64,000 nt of DNA, taken from Bufo bufo (Eukaryota > Chordata > Amphibia > Anura > Bufonidae). The position numbers were made by a program, and so were the translations under genes. Below, piece after piece: positions 31,771-43,606 of the stretch. Under the pieces are notes generated by a model, which worked only from the letters and a program-made list of their open reading frames with translations, was not told the origin of the DNA and ran no database searches. Location: assembly GCF_905171765.1 (NCBI RefSeq), contig NC_053390.1, positions 510,677,565 to 510,741,564 on the forward strand. The letters are read 5' to 3'. Within the stretch, counting starts at the first letter, position 1. Each line of letters opens with the position of its first letter.

Positions 31771-34700
31771 TTAACACGTTAAGGACCCAGGACAAGAATG
31801 CTCATTCTAAAGGGCTGGTACTTAGTGCCCCAGGACGAGCACTCTTGTACTGTGGTCCTTCCTCCTACCAGCGTGTGGTGCTGCGATCAGCAGCAGAGAT
31901 CCGGCTGTTACTGACAGCCGGATCCCTGCTGCATCCACCAGCATCGGTGATATTCGGCTGTCAGCGCTGACCACTGTATATGGGAGGTTTGCGCTCCCTT
32001 ACCTCATCCATCGGGTCCCCGCGCTGGCTTGCCAGGACTCGATGGTTGCCATGGCAGCCCAAAACCATTTCAAGGCTTGGGGCCCGGCATGTACGGAGGC
32101 CTAAGAGGCCCAGCCCCCAGGCTGGGTCTCCTAGGCAACTGTTAGCGTCTTACAGTGTAAGACACTAACAGTTCAATACAGCACAATACAGATATAATGT
32201 GCTGCATTGAAACAGGGATCAGACCCTGTAAGGTTGAAGTCCCAGAGTGGGACAAATAAAAAAGTTTAAAAAAAAGTTAAAATAAATAAAGTTTTACAAA
32301 AAAATAAAAATTTTCAAGTAAAAAAAAAAGTAGACATATTAGGTATCACCGCGTCCGTATAAACCAGTTCTATAAAAATATCACATGACCTAACCACTCA
32401 GGTAAACACCGTCAAAAAAATAAAATAAAAAGTGTGCTAAAAAAGCAATTTTTTTGTCACCTTACATCACTAAAAGTGCAACACCAAGCGATCAAAATGG
32501 CGTATCCCCCCAAAATAGTACCAATCTAACCGTCACCTCATCCCGCAAAAAATGACAATCACGTAAAAAATGAAAAAAACTATAGCTCTCAGACTAAGGC
32601 CGAATGCACACGGCCATGTTCCGCGGCCGAGAGCGGTCCGTGGAATGCCGGGCTGGATTCCTGTTCAGAGCAGGAGCGCACAGCATCATTGGTTGCTATG
32701 ACGCTGTGCGCTTCATGTCGCCGCTGCTCTACAGTAATACACTATACGAGTGTATTACTGAAGTGCAGCTGCGGCATGAAGCGCACGGCGTCATAGCAAC
32801 CAATGACGCCGTGCGCTCCTGCTCTGAACAGGAATCCAGCCTGCCATACCACGACCGCTCTCGGCCGCGGAACACGGCCGTGTGCATTTGGCCTAAGGAG
32901 ACACTAAAACATAATTCTTTTGTTTCAAAAATGCTTTTAGTGTGTTAAACGTAAAAATAAATAAAAAAGTTGACATATTAGGTATCTCCACGTCCATAAC
33001 AACCTGCTCTATAAAAATACCACATGACCTAACCCCTCAGGTGAACACTGTAAAAAAATAATAATAATAAATTGTCAAAAAACATTTTTTACCACCTTAC
33101 ATCACGAAAAGTGTAATAGCAAGCGATCAAAAAGTCACATACACCCCCAAAATAGTGACAATCAAACCGTCATCTAATCCTGCAAAAAAATGAGCTCCTT
33201 CCTAAAACAATCACACAAAAAATAAAAAAAATATGGCTCTCAGACTATGGAGACACTAAAACATGATTTTTTTTGGTTTCAAAAATATTATTGTGTAAAA
33301 CTTAAATAAATAAAAAAAAGATACATATTAGGTATCGCCGCATCCGTAACAACGTGCTCTATACAAATATCACATGACCTAACCCCTCTGGTAAACACTG
33401 TAAAAAATAAAATAAAATAAAAACGGTGTCAAAAGCCATTTTTTATCACCTTACATCACAAAAAGTGTAATAGCAAGCGATAAAAAAGTCATAGGCACCC
33501 CAAAATAGTGCCAATAAAACCGTCATCTCATCCCTCAAAAAATTATACCCTACCTAAGACAGTCGCCCAAAAAATAAAAAAAACTATGGCTTTCAGAATA
33601 TGAAGACACTAAAACATATTTTTTTTTTAATGCTGTTATTGTGTAAAACTTAAATAAATTTAAAAAAGTATACAAAGTAGGTATTGCCGCATCCATAAGA
33701 ACCTGCTGTATAAAAATATCACATGACCTAACCCCTCAGATGGACACTGTAAATATATATTTTTTAAAGTGTGTCAAAAAAGCCATTTTGTAATTTGTCA
33801 CAAAAAGTGTAATACCAAGCAATCAAAAAGTCATATGCACCCTAAAGTAATACCAATCAAACTGTCATCTCATACTAAAAAAAAATAGCCCCTACACAAG
33901 ACAGTTGCCCAAAATGTAAAAAAAACGATGGCTTTTCAAAAATGCTTTATTATGTACAACTGAAATAAACAACAACAAAAAGTAGTCATATTTGGTATTG
34001 TCGCATCCGTAACAACCTGCTCTATTAAAATACCACATGATCTCCCCTGTTAGATGAACACTGTAAATAACAAAAAATAAAAATGTTGCCAAAACAACTA
34101 TTTTTTGTTACATTGCCTCACAAAGTGTAATATAGTGCAACCAAAAATCATATGTACCCTAAAATAGTACCAACAAAACTGCCACCTTATCCCGTAGTTT
34201 CCAAAATGGGGTCATTTTTTGGGAGTTTCTACTCTAGGGGTGCATCAGGGGGTCTTCAAATGTGACACGGCAGCTTAAAATTATTCCAGTGAAATCTGCC
34301 TTCCAAAAACCATATGGCATTCCTTTCTTTCTGCGCCCTGCCGTGTGGCCGTACAACAGTTTATGACCACATATAGGGTGTTTTTATAAACTACAGAATC
34401 AGGGTAATAAATATTGAGTTGTTTTTGGCTGTTAATCCTTGGTTTGTTACTGGAAAAAATAGATTAAAATGGAACATCTGCCCAAAAAGTGAAATTCTGA
34501 AATTTCTTCTCCATTTTCCATTAATTCTTGCTGATCACCTAAAGGGTTAACAAAATCAGTTTTGAATATTTTGAGATGTGTAGTTTCTAAAATGGGGTCA
34601 CTTTTTGGAGTTTCTAGTCTAAGGGTGCATCAGGGGGTCTTCAGATGTGACACGGCAGCTTAAAATTATTCCAGTGAAATCTGCCTTCCAAAACAATTAT

Positions 34701-35050
34701 ATGGCATTCCTTTCCTTCTGCGCCCTACCGTGTGGCTGTACAGCAGTTTACGACCACATATGGGGTGTTTCTGTAAACTACAGAATCAGGGTAATACATA
34801 TTGAGTTGTGTTTAGCTGTTAACCCTTGCTTTGTTACTGGAAAAAATGGATTAAAATGGAAAATCTGCCAAAAAAGTGAAATTCTGAAATTTCATCTCCA
34901 TTTTCGATTAATTCTTGTGGAACACCTAAAGGGTAAACAAAGTTTGTAAAATCAGTTTTGAATACCTTGAGGGGTGTAGTTTTTAAAATGGGGTCATTGG
35001 GTTTGGTTTCTATTATGTAAGCCTCACAAAGTGACTTCAAACCTGAACTG
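31771..35050 (+). mobile_element. Non-autonomous element with about 340-bp internal tandem repeats, copy 1
   Basis: It starts near TTAACACGTTAAGGACCC. Five tandem units of about 340 bp are marked by TTAGGTATCNCCGCGTCCGT (near 32339, 32979, 33327, 33678, 33989). Two units of about 410 bp with GGTGCATCAGGGGGTCTTC follow (near 34240 and 34625). The same architecture with fewer units is at 50171-52631. No transposase is encoded. The first unit is interrupted by a palindromic MITE. Confidence 0.75.
32595..32896. mobile_element. Palindromic MITE with TAA target duplication
   Basis: Ends GGCCGAATGCACACGGCC and GGCCGTGTGCATTTGGCC are inverted copies, flanked on both sides by TAA. Arms extend over about 140 bp (CCGCGGCCGAGAGCGGTC and its inverse). 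The insertion interrupts a repeat unit that is intact nearby (AGACTATGGAGACAC), confirming its edges. The 3-bp TAA fits PIF/Harbinger. Confidence 0.85.
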
Positions 35051-35225
35051 GTCCTTAAAAAGTGGGTTTTGGAAATTTTCTGCTGCTGACAGGTTCCCTT
35101 TCGCCACTACGCTATAGAGCTGCATGTTAACCTGCAGTTAAATATAAAATTGTACTTCTGCTGTATAGGAATACTTACTACATGAGAAACTACTATGAGG
35201 TTTTTCTGACACAGTTTCTCAATTA

Positions 35226-35297
35226 GCTTTATCGCTGAGTGGTTAAGGTTCTTGCCTCTAATGTAGAAGGTTGTGAGTTCAAATCCCAGCAAAAACT
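35226..35297 (+). repeat. tRNA-derived SINE head
   Basis: CTGAGTGGTTAAGG (35234-35247) is a tRNA Ser/Leu-like A box and GAGTTCAAATCC (35275-35286) a B box, about 30 bp apart. The acceptor stem does not pair and there is no matching tRNA fold, so this is a SINE promoter region rather than a tRNA gene. The SINE body probably extends to about 35390. Confidence 0.7.
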
Positions 35298-35456
35298 TTT
35301 CAGAAATAGAGGCTAAATAAAATTTAAATACACTGGGTATTCCCAAGCACTGACTGAACATAGCTATATATGGAGTCAGAACAGGGACTCTTAAGTGTGG
35401 GGATTCCCCCACTGTACAATGATCTTCTGCATAGACCTCAGTGGGACCCGACAGCC

Positions 35457-35790
35457 TCCCCTCTTCAGAGCAGGGGGTGCCTGGTTTAATGCTCGGGTTC
35501 TCCCATTGACTTCCATTGTGCTCATGTGCTCTGTTGAGCACCCGAGCACATTGGTGCACGATCAATTTTTCCATCACATTATACACTGCTCGTTTCCTTG
35601 GTTATATGACCACCCTGCAATCCAATAGCAGTAGTCGTGCTTGTACACTATTGGAAAAAGCACTTCGCCTACATGCACTCCCACGGTCCCTGCCACCAGA
35701 GAGGCTAGTGCTTTTTTCTATAGTGTGCAAGCATGGCCACCACTGATAGATTACAGGTGGTCTACCCACCACCCATGATACCATGGCTAC
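35457..35790. repeat. Interspersed repeat cluster
   Basis: 35457-35520 repeats the block at 30590-30650. 35555-35790 is related to 38960-39190: GATCAATTTTTCCATCACAT against GATTAATTTTTCCATCTCAT, then a TTGGTTAT block and inverted GCTTGCAAACAATAGGAAAA-like arms. These are MITE-like and non-coding. Confidence 0.6.
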
Positions 35791-37426
35791 CCACAGCTAC
35801 ATGAATGAAAATTTTAGCAAATTATGGGGATGTGAAGGATGCTAAACACATGGGGGGAATTTATCATGCCTTCATTCAAGAATTCTGGCTGCAACAAGTT
35901 GCAAAATGGTAGTTTTGCAACTTCTGGAGCTTATATGTGCAAAAATGTTGTGACTTTTTGAATTTTTACACTACTCACTTCAGTTTTGAAATATAGGTGG
36001 GAAAGTAAATGTGGTTAGCTATGTTAATGAGCTTCACTCTAGATTTACCACTGAGACTTTTGTTTAAAAAGTCCCCAAAAAGTCCTAATGTAACTCCGGT
36101 AGGAGAGTTGTAAGCCATATACCGGGGTGGGCTCCCCAGGATACAGCAAAGTCATGAACGAGGAAAGCAACTCTGACACCATCTTTTGCAAAAACGGAAT
36201 TATACTAACACGTGATAATAAACAGAACCACAAATGCTGAGAACATAAAAATAAATGTATATACACCCAGCCCAAAGGCTGAGACCCCTGTGTTGCACAA
36301 CACAGCGCCTCCTGATGGATGCCAGCGGAAATTTCTCGGTAATTTTCCTACTGGCGGGCACAACTAAAACTGCCTCGCCGTACCTATAATTACCTTTAAA
36401 CAAACACGAACAATTGGTTGGGTGCTTAGTACGGGCTGGCCTGCGGTACAACACAACAGTTAACAATCTTACCATGCTCTATATTATTCCCCCTCCCATA
36501 ACTAGTCTGGTAGCACGTACCTGAATATTTCTCCTAAGCAAAACGCAGAACCGGATAGTGTTTGTGGGGGTATTTATCAGCTCTCAAATGTGCAATGTCC
36601 CTTTTAGTAATGGAGTCCTTGTAGTACAGTAGCAACACTTTAGGCCTGACACAAAGCAGATACCCTAACTAGCTAACTACAGGCCTGGTCTAAGTCTCTA
36701 GGTGCCAAACTGCAGCGAGATGCGTGCACGATCTTACCGACCCGGTCTGCTCTTCATCTACTGATGTCTCTGAACCGAACAACCAGTCTCTCCAGCAAAC
36801 ATGAGGTCCCACAGGGTACGCAGCTTGTTCCTTCCTTCTTGTCAGCCCTGGAAACAGTTCTCCTTTCCCTGGACAGGATCTGGATCTTGTACAACGATCA
36901 GCTTTAGAACCACAGCTCTCATGAATATGAAAATAAATATGCAGTCAGTCAGCTGTGCCTAGGAAACAGCAGCATCTTGTGGCCAAACAGCAGAACATCA
37001 GTCCAGAACATTTAATTTAATCCACACACAAACATTGTTCAAACAGTGAGAGCTGTTTCTCAATCTCACAGAATGAAGTAGGAAAACTGGAGTAACTTTT
37101 CTAGACAAAAGTGTTAGATTTATCAAACAACATTGAACATTTGATGAAAATTATATCAATGTAGACTTAAGAAAAAATTTACTTCAAATATTACTCTTGA
37201 GATAAATTGTAGCTATGATATCTCTACTTACACACAATTTTTTGTGTTTGATAATCAATTCTATTTGCAACAAACTAGAGCTATGGGATCTAAAGTCTCC
37301 CCTTCTCTCTGATCTAGGAATCTTATGTGATGGCAATACTGCAATTTGTGAACCATCTAAACCATAATAATTAGAATTTAAGATTTACAGCAGAGGTGCC
37401 AAAAATAAAATAGCTTTTTAGATCTT
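35791..37426. other. Intergenic sequence without supported genes
   Basis: Short frames at 36045-36275 and 36200-36475 on the minus strand have no recognisable features. The sequence is probably old repeats; nothing is diagnostic. Confidence 0.4.
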
Positions 37427-37830
37427 TTAGATTTCTTCATCTACTATAGTATTGTGCTCACCAATGTCCAAATCCCTATTATCAGTGCCTATATCGTTAA
37501 CACAAATAAAAGTCTTTTTATAATTTAACATTCTAAAAAATCTATTTATATCAAATACAGTGCTGAAAAGTTTAAAATGATGTGTCGGAGAGAAAGATAA
37601 ACCCTTGGATAATACCTTTAGTTGATCATCAGATAGCACACATTAAGGTTTTTTCTGGATATCTATTGTCTTTTGGTGTGCTTCATCCTCTCTTCTTTGT
37701 TGTTTTCTTGTTGCATCTTGGGGAGCAGAAAAAAATCTCCATAGAATCTTTGGATACCTCAAAGGATGTATCTAAGGTTTCTCCTTCATTAGAACCAAAG
37801 CTAACTCACAAAATCCTTCTGTCATATATT
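37427..37830 (-). pseudogene. Penelope-like RT gene fragment (pre-RT domain)
   Basis: The minus-strand frame 37427-37639 reads LSDDQLKVLSKGLSFSPTHH and continues with a FKLFSTVFDINRF block. It corresponds to LNTVEIEVLRKGLSFVPTTN and FCLFSWTKDLHLF in the Penelope gene at 56880-56990. Upstream (37640-37830) is a Lys/Arg/Gln-rich linker with stops. No RT palm follows, so it is a truncated copy. Confidence 0.8.
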
Positions 37831-38358
37831 ATTATTATATTTTTTTTTTACTTGACTTAGGTGTCTGGATTTGGTAGTTGGTATTATAGGGAAGATTAAT
37901 AGTATCACACATTGAAAGGCATAGTGTCATCTGTTACTAAAAAAGCAGTTCCTATAGGAATGTGATGGCTAACCTCTAAACTACAACTCCTAAGATGCAC
38001 ACTTGCTTGGCTGTTAACAGAACTCCATTTAAATAAATGGGGCATTCTGGGAGTTGTAGTTTCACCACAGCTGGAGTGCCGGAGGTTAGCCATCACTGCT
38101 ATAAGAGAATTGCATAGTGCTAAGATAAATGACAATGGGAAGTTGAACAAGAAAAAGTTACTAAACACTGTTAGATTGGTACTATACAGCTTCGACTCAA
38201 CAGAGCAAACAAAAATGTTCCCTTGTTAGTTTTATTTACATAGTATAGTGTACAGTTTCATAAAATAATAATATAATCTTTTTATTCATTCTAATTTTTG
38301 AAAATGTGATTAATATCCCAAAAAATCACCGGCGATTGGTCAATATTTATTTCCTAGT

Positions 38359-38620
38359 ATGTTTAATTCATATGAAAAAAGGAAGACATTGTCACATACT
38401 GTGGGTTGTTTCAAGTGTGGGCATAGTATTTGTAAAACATCTGAACATCTTCAAATCACAAAGAACTTTACTTCACATTCGAATGAGTGCACTTACAATA
38501 TCAGATCATATATCAATTGCAACACCACCTATGTCATATACCTGATTTCCTATACAATAAATGCAAAAGGCGATATATGAGGTGTATGACAGTAGCAAAA
38601 CTGATAGTAGTAACATTTCA
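38359..38620 (+). pseudogene. Penelope-like endonuclease leader fragment
   Basis: The frame at 38359-38580 contains FKCGHSICKTSEH followed by YNIRSYINCNTTYVIYLIS. This corresponds to FKCGACKACKYIS and the GAIYICQCPC start of the GIY-YIG domain at 58750-58890. The catalytic part is lost. Its orientation is opposite to 37427-37830, so they are not one intact copy. Confidence 0.75.
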
Positions 38621-38959
38621 GCAGTTTTAAAATATCTCTCTATCATGGAGGAGATGTATATCATTGTTAGTATGTATGGGAATCGAGAGGGTTAACCCAC
38701 CAAAGAGGGACAGAGATTGAAGAAGTTTGTTTTAGTCGGAAAGTGTACAGCATTTTTGCGTTAAATGCCAGATAATCTGTCAGCCTCAATTCCCATAATG
38801 ATTCAGTTTATCATTATTACGTTTTCTGTCCAATCATTGTTTTGTGTGCCGTCTCTGCTAATAGGCTGTTGCCTCACAAAATGGTTTACAATCATGTAGA
38901 GAAAGTTAATACAAAGAACTTACTAATGTATTGTGATTGTCCATATTGCCTCCTTTGGT

Positions 38960-39190
38960 GCCTTGATTAATTTTTCCATCTCATTATATACAGCTTGTTT
39001 CCATGGTTATAACCACCCTTGAATCCAGCAGTGGTGGCCATGCTTGCAAACAATAGGAAAACACACCAAAATCTCTGGTGGTCGGGACCGCAGGAGCATT
39101 TACACACATGCAGCAGCTCCCGTCCTGGCCAACTTGTATCTGCGCTGCAGCTGTTGCCGTAACCCCTGGAAATAAGTAATTCTATGGAAA
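38960..39190. repeat. MITE-like repeat, second copy
   Basis: It shares its first 60 bp and internal CATGCTTGCAAACAATAGGA-type words with 35555-35790. No coding sequence. Confidence 0.5.
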
Positions 39191-39289
39191 AATTAATCAA
39201 GCCAGAAAAGTAAGCAATATAGATAATAACAATACATTAGTAACTGTCTTGTATTAACTTTCACTACATGATAAATGCCATCTGCTGAA

Positions 39290-39560
39290 GTGAGATAACC
39301 CCTTAAAGATCTGTTATTGATCGAAATGTGTAACCAGCTTTTGTGGGATTGAATGTACATGTTATGTATGGATCATTACATGAAGCTGGAAAGAGTTATC
39401 TGGGATCTCAAGTAGTGCTGGCATTTCACATATGCTATGATTAAGATCTGTTATTGATTGAAACGCGTAAGCAGCTTTTATAGGAATGAACGTACGTGTT
39501 ATGGATCATTAAATAAAGCTGTAAAGATTCATCTGGGATCTTTAGTAGTGCTAGCATTTC
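39290..39560 (+). mobile_element. Penelope terminal-repeat relic with two ribozyme-like blocks
   Basis: AAGATCTGTTATTGATCGAA at about 39306 and AAGATCTGTTATTGATTGAA at about 39445 are followed by ATGTGTAA and ACGCGTAA. They form a GAUC...GAUC stem before GAAAC(GC)GUA, like the 3' half of a hammerhead. The CUGANGA core is not present upstream. The two blocks form a direct repeat of about 140 bp. Confidence 0.45.
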
Positions 39561-40100
39561 ATCCATGTATTTGAAATATTTTCATAGATATCTGACATTT
39601 AATAAAAAATGGGCTAAAATCCCTCCATGTATTCTAGTGGTGTGATGTTTCTTCCTAAAACATGTGGACAATCACAGAAAGAAATCTTTCCACTTTATGT
39701 AAATGCGTGTTTCTTCCTGCACACTCTAAAAATTACATTGATGTCTGAACTTTACAGTTTTCCAAGATTCATAGCCTTCAAGGAACATAACACCTGGAAA
39801 TTGTGTTTATCATCCATAATTCATAGAACATATCTTGCAAAACTTTTAAATTGTGCAGAAGTTCATATAATTTATTCAACCAACAGGAATGAAAGAAAGT
39901 CTTTTTCAAGAACGTAGATTAAAAATAGCTTTTGGATGGTTGCACTAGTGATGCATTACTTATGAATCATAGAGTAAATCATCTAATAAGACACCATCAC
40001 ATAAATACCTCCAGTTTTTACCATGCCCTTTGATACATTTGTACTTTCAATAGCTAATAAGCTAAAATAATATAACTCGTTATTAGCATCTCTGCTCTCC
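39561..40100. other. Intergenic A/T-rich stretch
   Basis: A 96-codon plus frame at 39627-39917 shows no domain and is not supported as a gene. Confidence 0.4.
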
Positions 40101-40112
40101 AGATACATCTTA

Positions 40113-40299
40113 GGCTTAGTTCACATCAGCGTTCAGCCTTTCCGTTCTCCTGCTCCGTTATAGGAGCAGGAGAACGGAAAGGACGTATTCGGCACATAAC
40201 TGAGCCGAACGGAGCCTACGGACCCCATAGACTATAATGGGGTACGTTAGGTTTCCGCTCAGAAGATGATTTTGGAGCGGAGACAAAAGTTGTGCGCGC
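40113..40299. repeat. MITE fragment with strong palindrome
   Basis: TAGTTCACATCAGCGTTCAG is a MITE-like end. CCTTTCCGTTCTCCTGCTCC (40137-40156) is followed after 6 bases by its exact inverse (40163-40182). The right part is replaced by a Tc1 gene fragment. Confidence 0.65.
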
Positions 40300-40449
40300 G
40301 ACGGAGATGCCAATATTCTGCAACTTCGCACAGCTATTGAAGAGGAGTGGACCAACAATCCACAGGCGACAATCAACAACCTGATCAACTTTATGCGACG
40401 GAGATGTGTTGCACTGCGTAAGGCAAATGGTGGCCACACCAGATACTGA
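40300..40449 (+). pseudogene. Tc1-like transposase C-terminal fragment (second family)
   Basis: The plus frame ending at TGA 40447-40449 reads AIEEEWTNNPQATINNLI and then MRRRCVALRKANGGHTRY, a characteristic Tc1 transposase C-terminus. It differs from the PTPY-ending family at 54908-56128. Only about 48 codons remain, fused upstream to MITE sequence. Confidence 0.85.
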
Positions 40450-40572
40450 CGGATCATTTTATTATACAATATGTATAGTTTCACATGAATGGGGTGATAA
40501 TTGTAATGGTTTTGGTTGGTGTGAGCATTTTTTTCTTTTATGCATCTTACAATTTTTTCTTTTTTTTATAAC

Positions 40573-40890
40573 TAAGGCTACTTTCACACTAGCATTTTTT
40601 TTCCCGGTTGTATTATGTCTTATATAGCCAAGACGGATCCGTCATGAGCTCCTTTGAAAGTCAATGGGGGATGGATCCTTTTTCTATTGTGTCAGAGAAA
40701 ATGGATCCGTCCCCATTGACTTACATTGTGTGTCTGTCTCGCTCTGCATCCCAGGACGGACAGCAAAACACTGCAGGCAGCGTTTTGGTGTCCGCCTCCA
40801 GAGCGGAGTGGTGACTGAATGGAAGCAAACTGATGCATTCTGAGCGGATCCTTTTCCGTTCAGAATGCATTAGGACAAAACTGATCCATT
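40573..40890. mobile_element. MITE related to 30802-31324
   Basis: It begins TAAGGCTACTTTCACACTAG and holds diverged GGATCCGTC palindromes and CCCATTGACTTACATTGTG, as in the 30.8-kb element. The right inverted end is not intact. Confidence 0.65.
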
Positions 40891-40899
40891 TTTAGTGTT

Positions 40900-41438
40900 G
40901 AGCGGGAGGTGCCATATTCGATTTCGCGATATTTTGCGAATATTCGATTGTATATTCTAATTATATTCGTCGAAATCGAATATTCGGCATTATTCTATTT
41001 ATCTCGAATAATATACGATTTAATTATTCGCGTATTGCGATTTTCTTAACACTGTATAAGGCAACTTTCATATTGGTTGGCTATGTCTATTGCTAATCTG
41101 TGTATTTTACAAATATTCGCTATATTGCTATAACTTCGATTTTTAGAATATTACGAATATTCTAAAATACGAAGTTACAGCTAAATCACGAATATTCGTA
41201 AAATACACATAATTTAGATAATATAGTGCTCTAACCTTTTTCTTGATAGTCTCATTTTTAGGTCTTTTCTTAACTTCATTTTTTGAAAAAATGTACACTT
41301 TAAAAAAAAAATACTACAGCATTATATTAGCAAAATTGCAGTCTATATGTGTATTTTTGGAATATTCGCGATATTGCTATAACTTTGTTTTTTAGAATAT
41401 TCTTCATATTCTAAAAAACGTTATAGCAATGTAGCGAA
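40900..41438. repeat. GAATATTCG-rich palindromic repeat
   Basis: Many TATTCG/CGAATA words and inverted pairs occur, for example TTTTAGAATATTACGAATAT against ATTCTAAAATACG. GGCAACTTTCATATTGGTTGGCT matches the 1375-1812 family (short word CAACTTTCCTATTGGGTTGG there). Non-coding. Confidence 0.65.
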
Positions 41439-41439
41439 A

Positions 41440-42200
41440 GGGAAAAGGGAAAAACATCCAGTATGCGGCAGTCCTGTGGCAAAAATGCCTTGTGGATGCT
41501 AGAGGTCAGAGGAGAATGGGCCGACTGATTCAAGCTGATAGAAGAGCAACGTTGACTGAAATAACCACTCGTTACAACCGAGGTATGCAGCAAAGCATTT
41601 GTGAAGCCACAACACGCACAACCTTGAGGCGGATGGGCTACAACAGCAGAAGACCCCACCGGGTACCACTCATCTCCACTACAAATAGGAAAAAGAGGCT
41701 ACAATTTGCACAAGCTCACCAAAATTGGACTGTTGAAGACTGGAAAAATGTTGCCTGGTCTGATGAGTCTCGATTTCTGTTGAGACATTCAAATGGTAGA
41801 GTCCGAATTTGGCGTAAACAGAATGAGAACATGTATCCATCCTCTGATGGCTACTTCCAGCAGGATAATGCACCATGTCACAAAGCTTGAATCATTCCAA
41901 ATTGGTTTCTTGAACATGACAATGAGTTCACTGTACTAAAATGGTGCCCACAGTCACCAGATCTCAACCTAATAGAGCATCTTTGGGATGTGGTGGAACG
42001 GGAGCTTCGTGCCCTGGATGTGCATCTCTCAAATCTCCATCAACTGCAAGATGCTATCCTATTAATATGGGCCAACATTTCTAAAGAATGCTATCAGCAC
42101 CTTGTTAAATCAATGCCACGTAGAATTAAGGCAGTTCTGAAGGCAAAAGGGGTCCAACACCGTATTAGTATGGTGTTCCTAATAATTCTTTAGGTGAGTG
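41440..42200 (+). pseudogene. Tc1/mariner copy B, 5' truncated and internally deleted
   Basis: Frame 41492-41890 covers the middle of the transposase with AWSDESRF (first Asp) and DNAPCHKA (second Asp). Then a stop and frame 41990-42193 cover the C-terminus. It lacks the 5' terminal repeat and the first 50 codons, and shares the NMYPS-SDGYF deletion with copy A. The 3' terminal repeat ends at about 42200 next to TATATT. Confidence 0.9.
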
Positions 42201-42357
42201 TATATTGTGTGTGTGTTATATAGTGTGTGGTATATATATAGTGGCAGGAAAATTGATGTGCTATGTGCATGTGATAGAGTTTTTCCATGGACCATACATG
42301 TTACTAACATCGTGCGCCGACGAAACAAGAATGCTAATTTCACCAATTTGCTATATA

Positions 42358-42756
42358 CACTCACCTAAAGAATTATTAGGAACACCTGTTCTATTTCTCA
42401 TTAATACAATTATCTAGTCAACCAATCACATGGCAGTTGCTTCAATGCATTTAGGGGTGTGGTCCTGGTCAAGACAATCTCCTGAACTCCAAACTGAATG
42501 TCAGAATGGGAAAGAAAGGTGATTTAAGCAATTTTGAGGCGTGGGATGTGGTGGAATGGGAGCTTCGTGCCCTGGATGTGCATCCCTCAAATTTCCATCA
42601 ACTGCAAAATGCTATCCTATCAATATGGGCCAAGATTTCTAAAGAATGCTATCAGCACCTTGTTGAATCAATGCCACGTAGAATGAAGGCAGTTCTGAAG
42701 GCAAAAGTGGGTCCAACACCGTATTAGTATGGTGTTCCTAATAATTCTTTAGGTGA

Positions 42757-42759
<3 letters not shown>
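42358..42759 (+). mobile_element. Tc1/mariner copy C, internally deleted (MITE-like)
   Basis: Both terminal repeats are intact (CACTCACCTAAAGAATTATT and inverse), flanked by TA. The 402-bp element joins the first 15 or so codons (MGKKGDLSNFE, from 42506) directly to the last 65 or so codons. It is non-autonomous but mobilisable in principle by a related transposase. Confidence 0.92.

Positions 42760-42792
<33 letters not shown>
42760..42792. repeat. (TA)n microsatellite
   Basis: About 16 TA units directly abut the 3' end of the Tc1 copy. The Tc1 TA target site may have seeded or hit this tract. Confidence 0.9.
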
Positions 42793-42799
<7 letters not shown>

Positions 42800-43062
42800 C
42801 ACACCAGTAAATTCACCTCATAAACCAATAATTCAATGCTATATGAGAGATTAATATTGTAATAGGTGGAAGATATGGGAGATCAAAAATTAGTGATGTA
42901 AACTGTTGATTTTACAAGGAGAACTAAAATTTAGGAAAATACACCATGTGTATAATCATAATCCCAAGCAGAGCAATACATCTCAGAATTTCTTGATCTA
43001 TTACTTTGTTATGAATTCTGAGTTTTTGGTCTAAATTCTTAAAATTGTGTGATTATTTACAG

Positions 43063-43606
43063 GCCTTCCCATTCCATCAACAAACCAACAAAGATGCAAA
43101 AGGCCTGTTCTGAACGTGGTGCAGGTGTCGATGGACGAAGAGTGGGAGGAGCATTCGGAGGGAGAGCAGGCCAGACACTCTGCAACTGTCTTGGCCACTT
43201 CCCCCCCTGATGTCTCCAGTTCCCCCTCTGATGTCTGCAGTTCCCCCTCTGATGTCTGCAGTTCCCCCCCTGATGTCTGCAGTTCCCCCTCTGATGTATG
43301 CACTTACTCCCCTGATGAGTCTGAGGAACAGTCGGAGGGAGAGCAGCAGGCAGGACCCTCTGCAAATGTCTGGGCCACTTCTTCCCCTGACGTCTGCAGT
43401 TCACCCCCTGATGTCTGCACCCCCTCCCCCCCCCCCCAATGCCTGCACTTCATTCCCTGATATATGCAGTTCGCCCCCGGATGTATGTGCAATGGTGGAA
43501 GTAGAGACGGAAGAGGCCGGACCTTCTCATCCTCCAGAATCAAATCACCCAGGTCAAGAAGAAGAGGAGGAGGAGGGAGAGTTGGTCTACACCCCCCCCA
43601 AGGAGG
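43063..43606 (+). CDS. Unknown two-exon gene 1, exon A (Ser/Pro/Asp repeats, acidic)
   Basis: The exon follows an acceptor GATTATTTACAG (43051-43062) and ends at a donor, G|GTAAATATG (43606/43607). It encodes an acidic segment (MDEEWEEHSEGEQ), then about six octapeptide-like repeats SSPPDVC/SSPSDVC (43200-43300), a second acidic block, and a tail EEEEEEGELVYTPPKEG. A frame change in a 12-C run near 43427-43438 separates the halves. The homologous minus-strand exon at 47232-47462 has the same splice sites. I do not recognise the family; a transposon accessory protein (PIF/Harbinger-like) is one guess. Confidence 0.55.

Noticed and set aside
32604..32948. 114-codon plus-strand frame
   Set aside because: It covers a palindromic MITE with TAA target duplication; no domain.
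35226..35297. Possible functional tRNA gene
   Set aside because: A and B boxes are present but the acceptor stem does not pair and no terminator or full cloverleaf can be drawn; a SINE head is the better reading.
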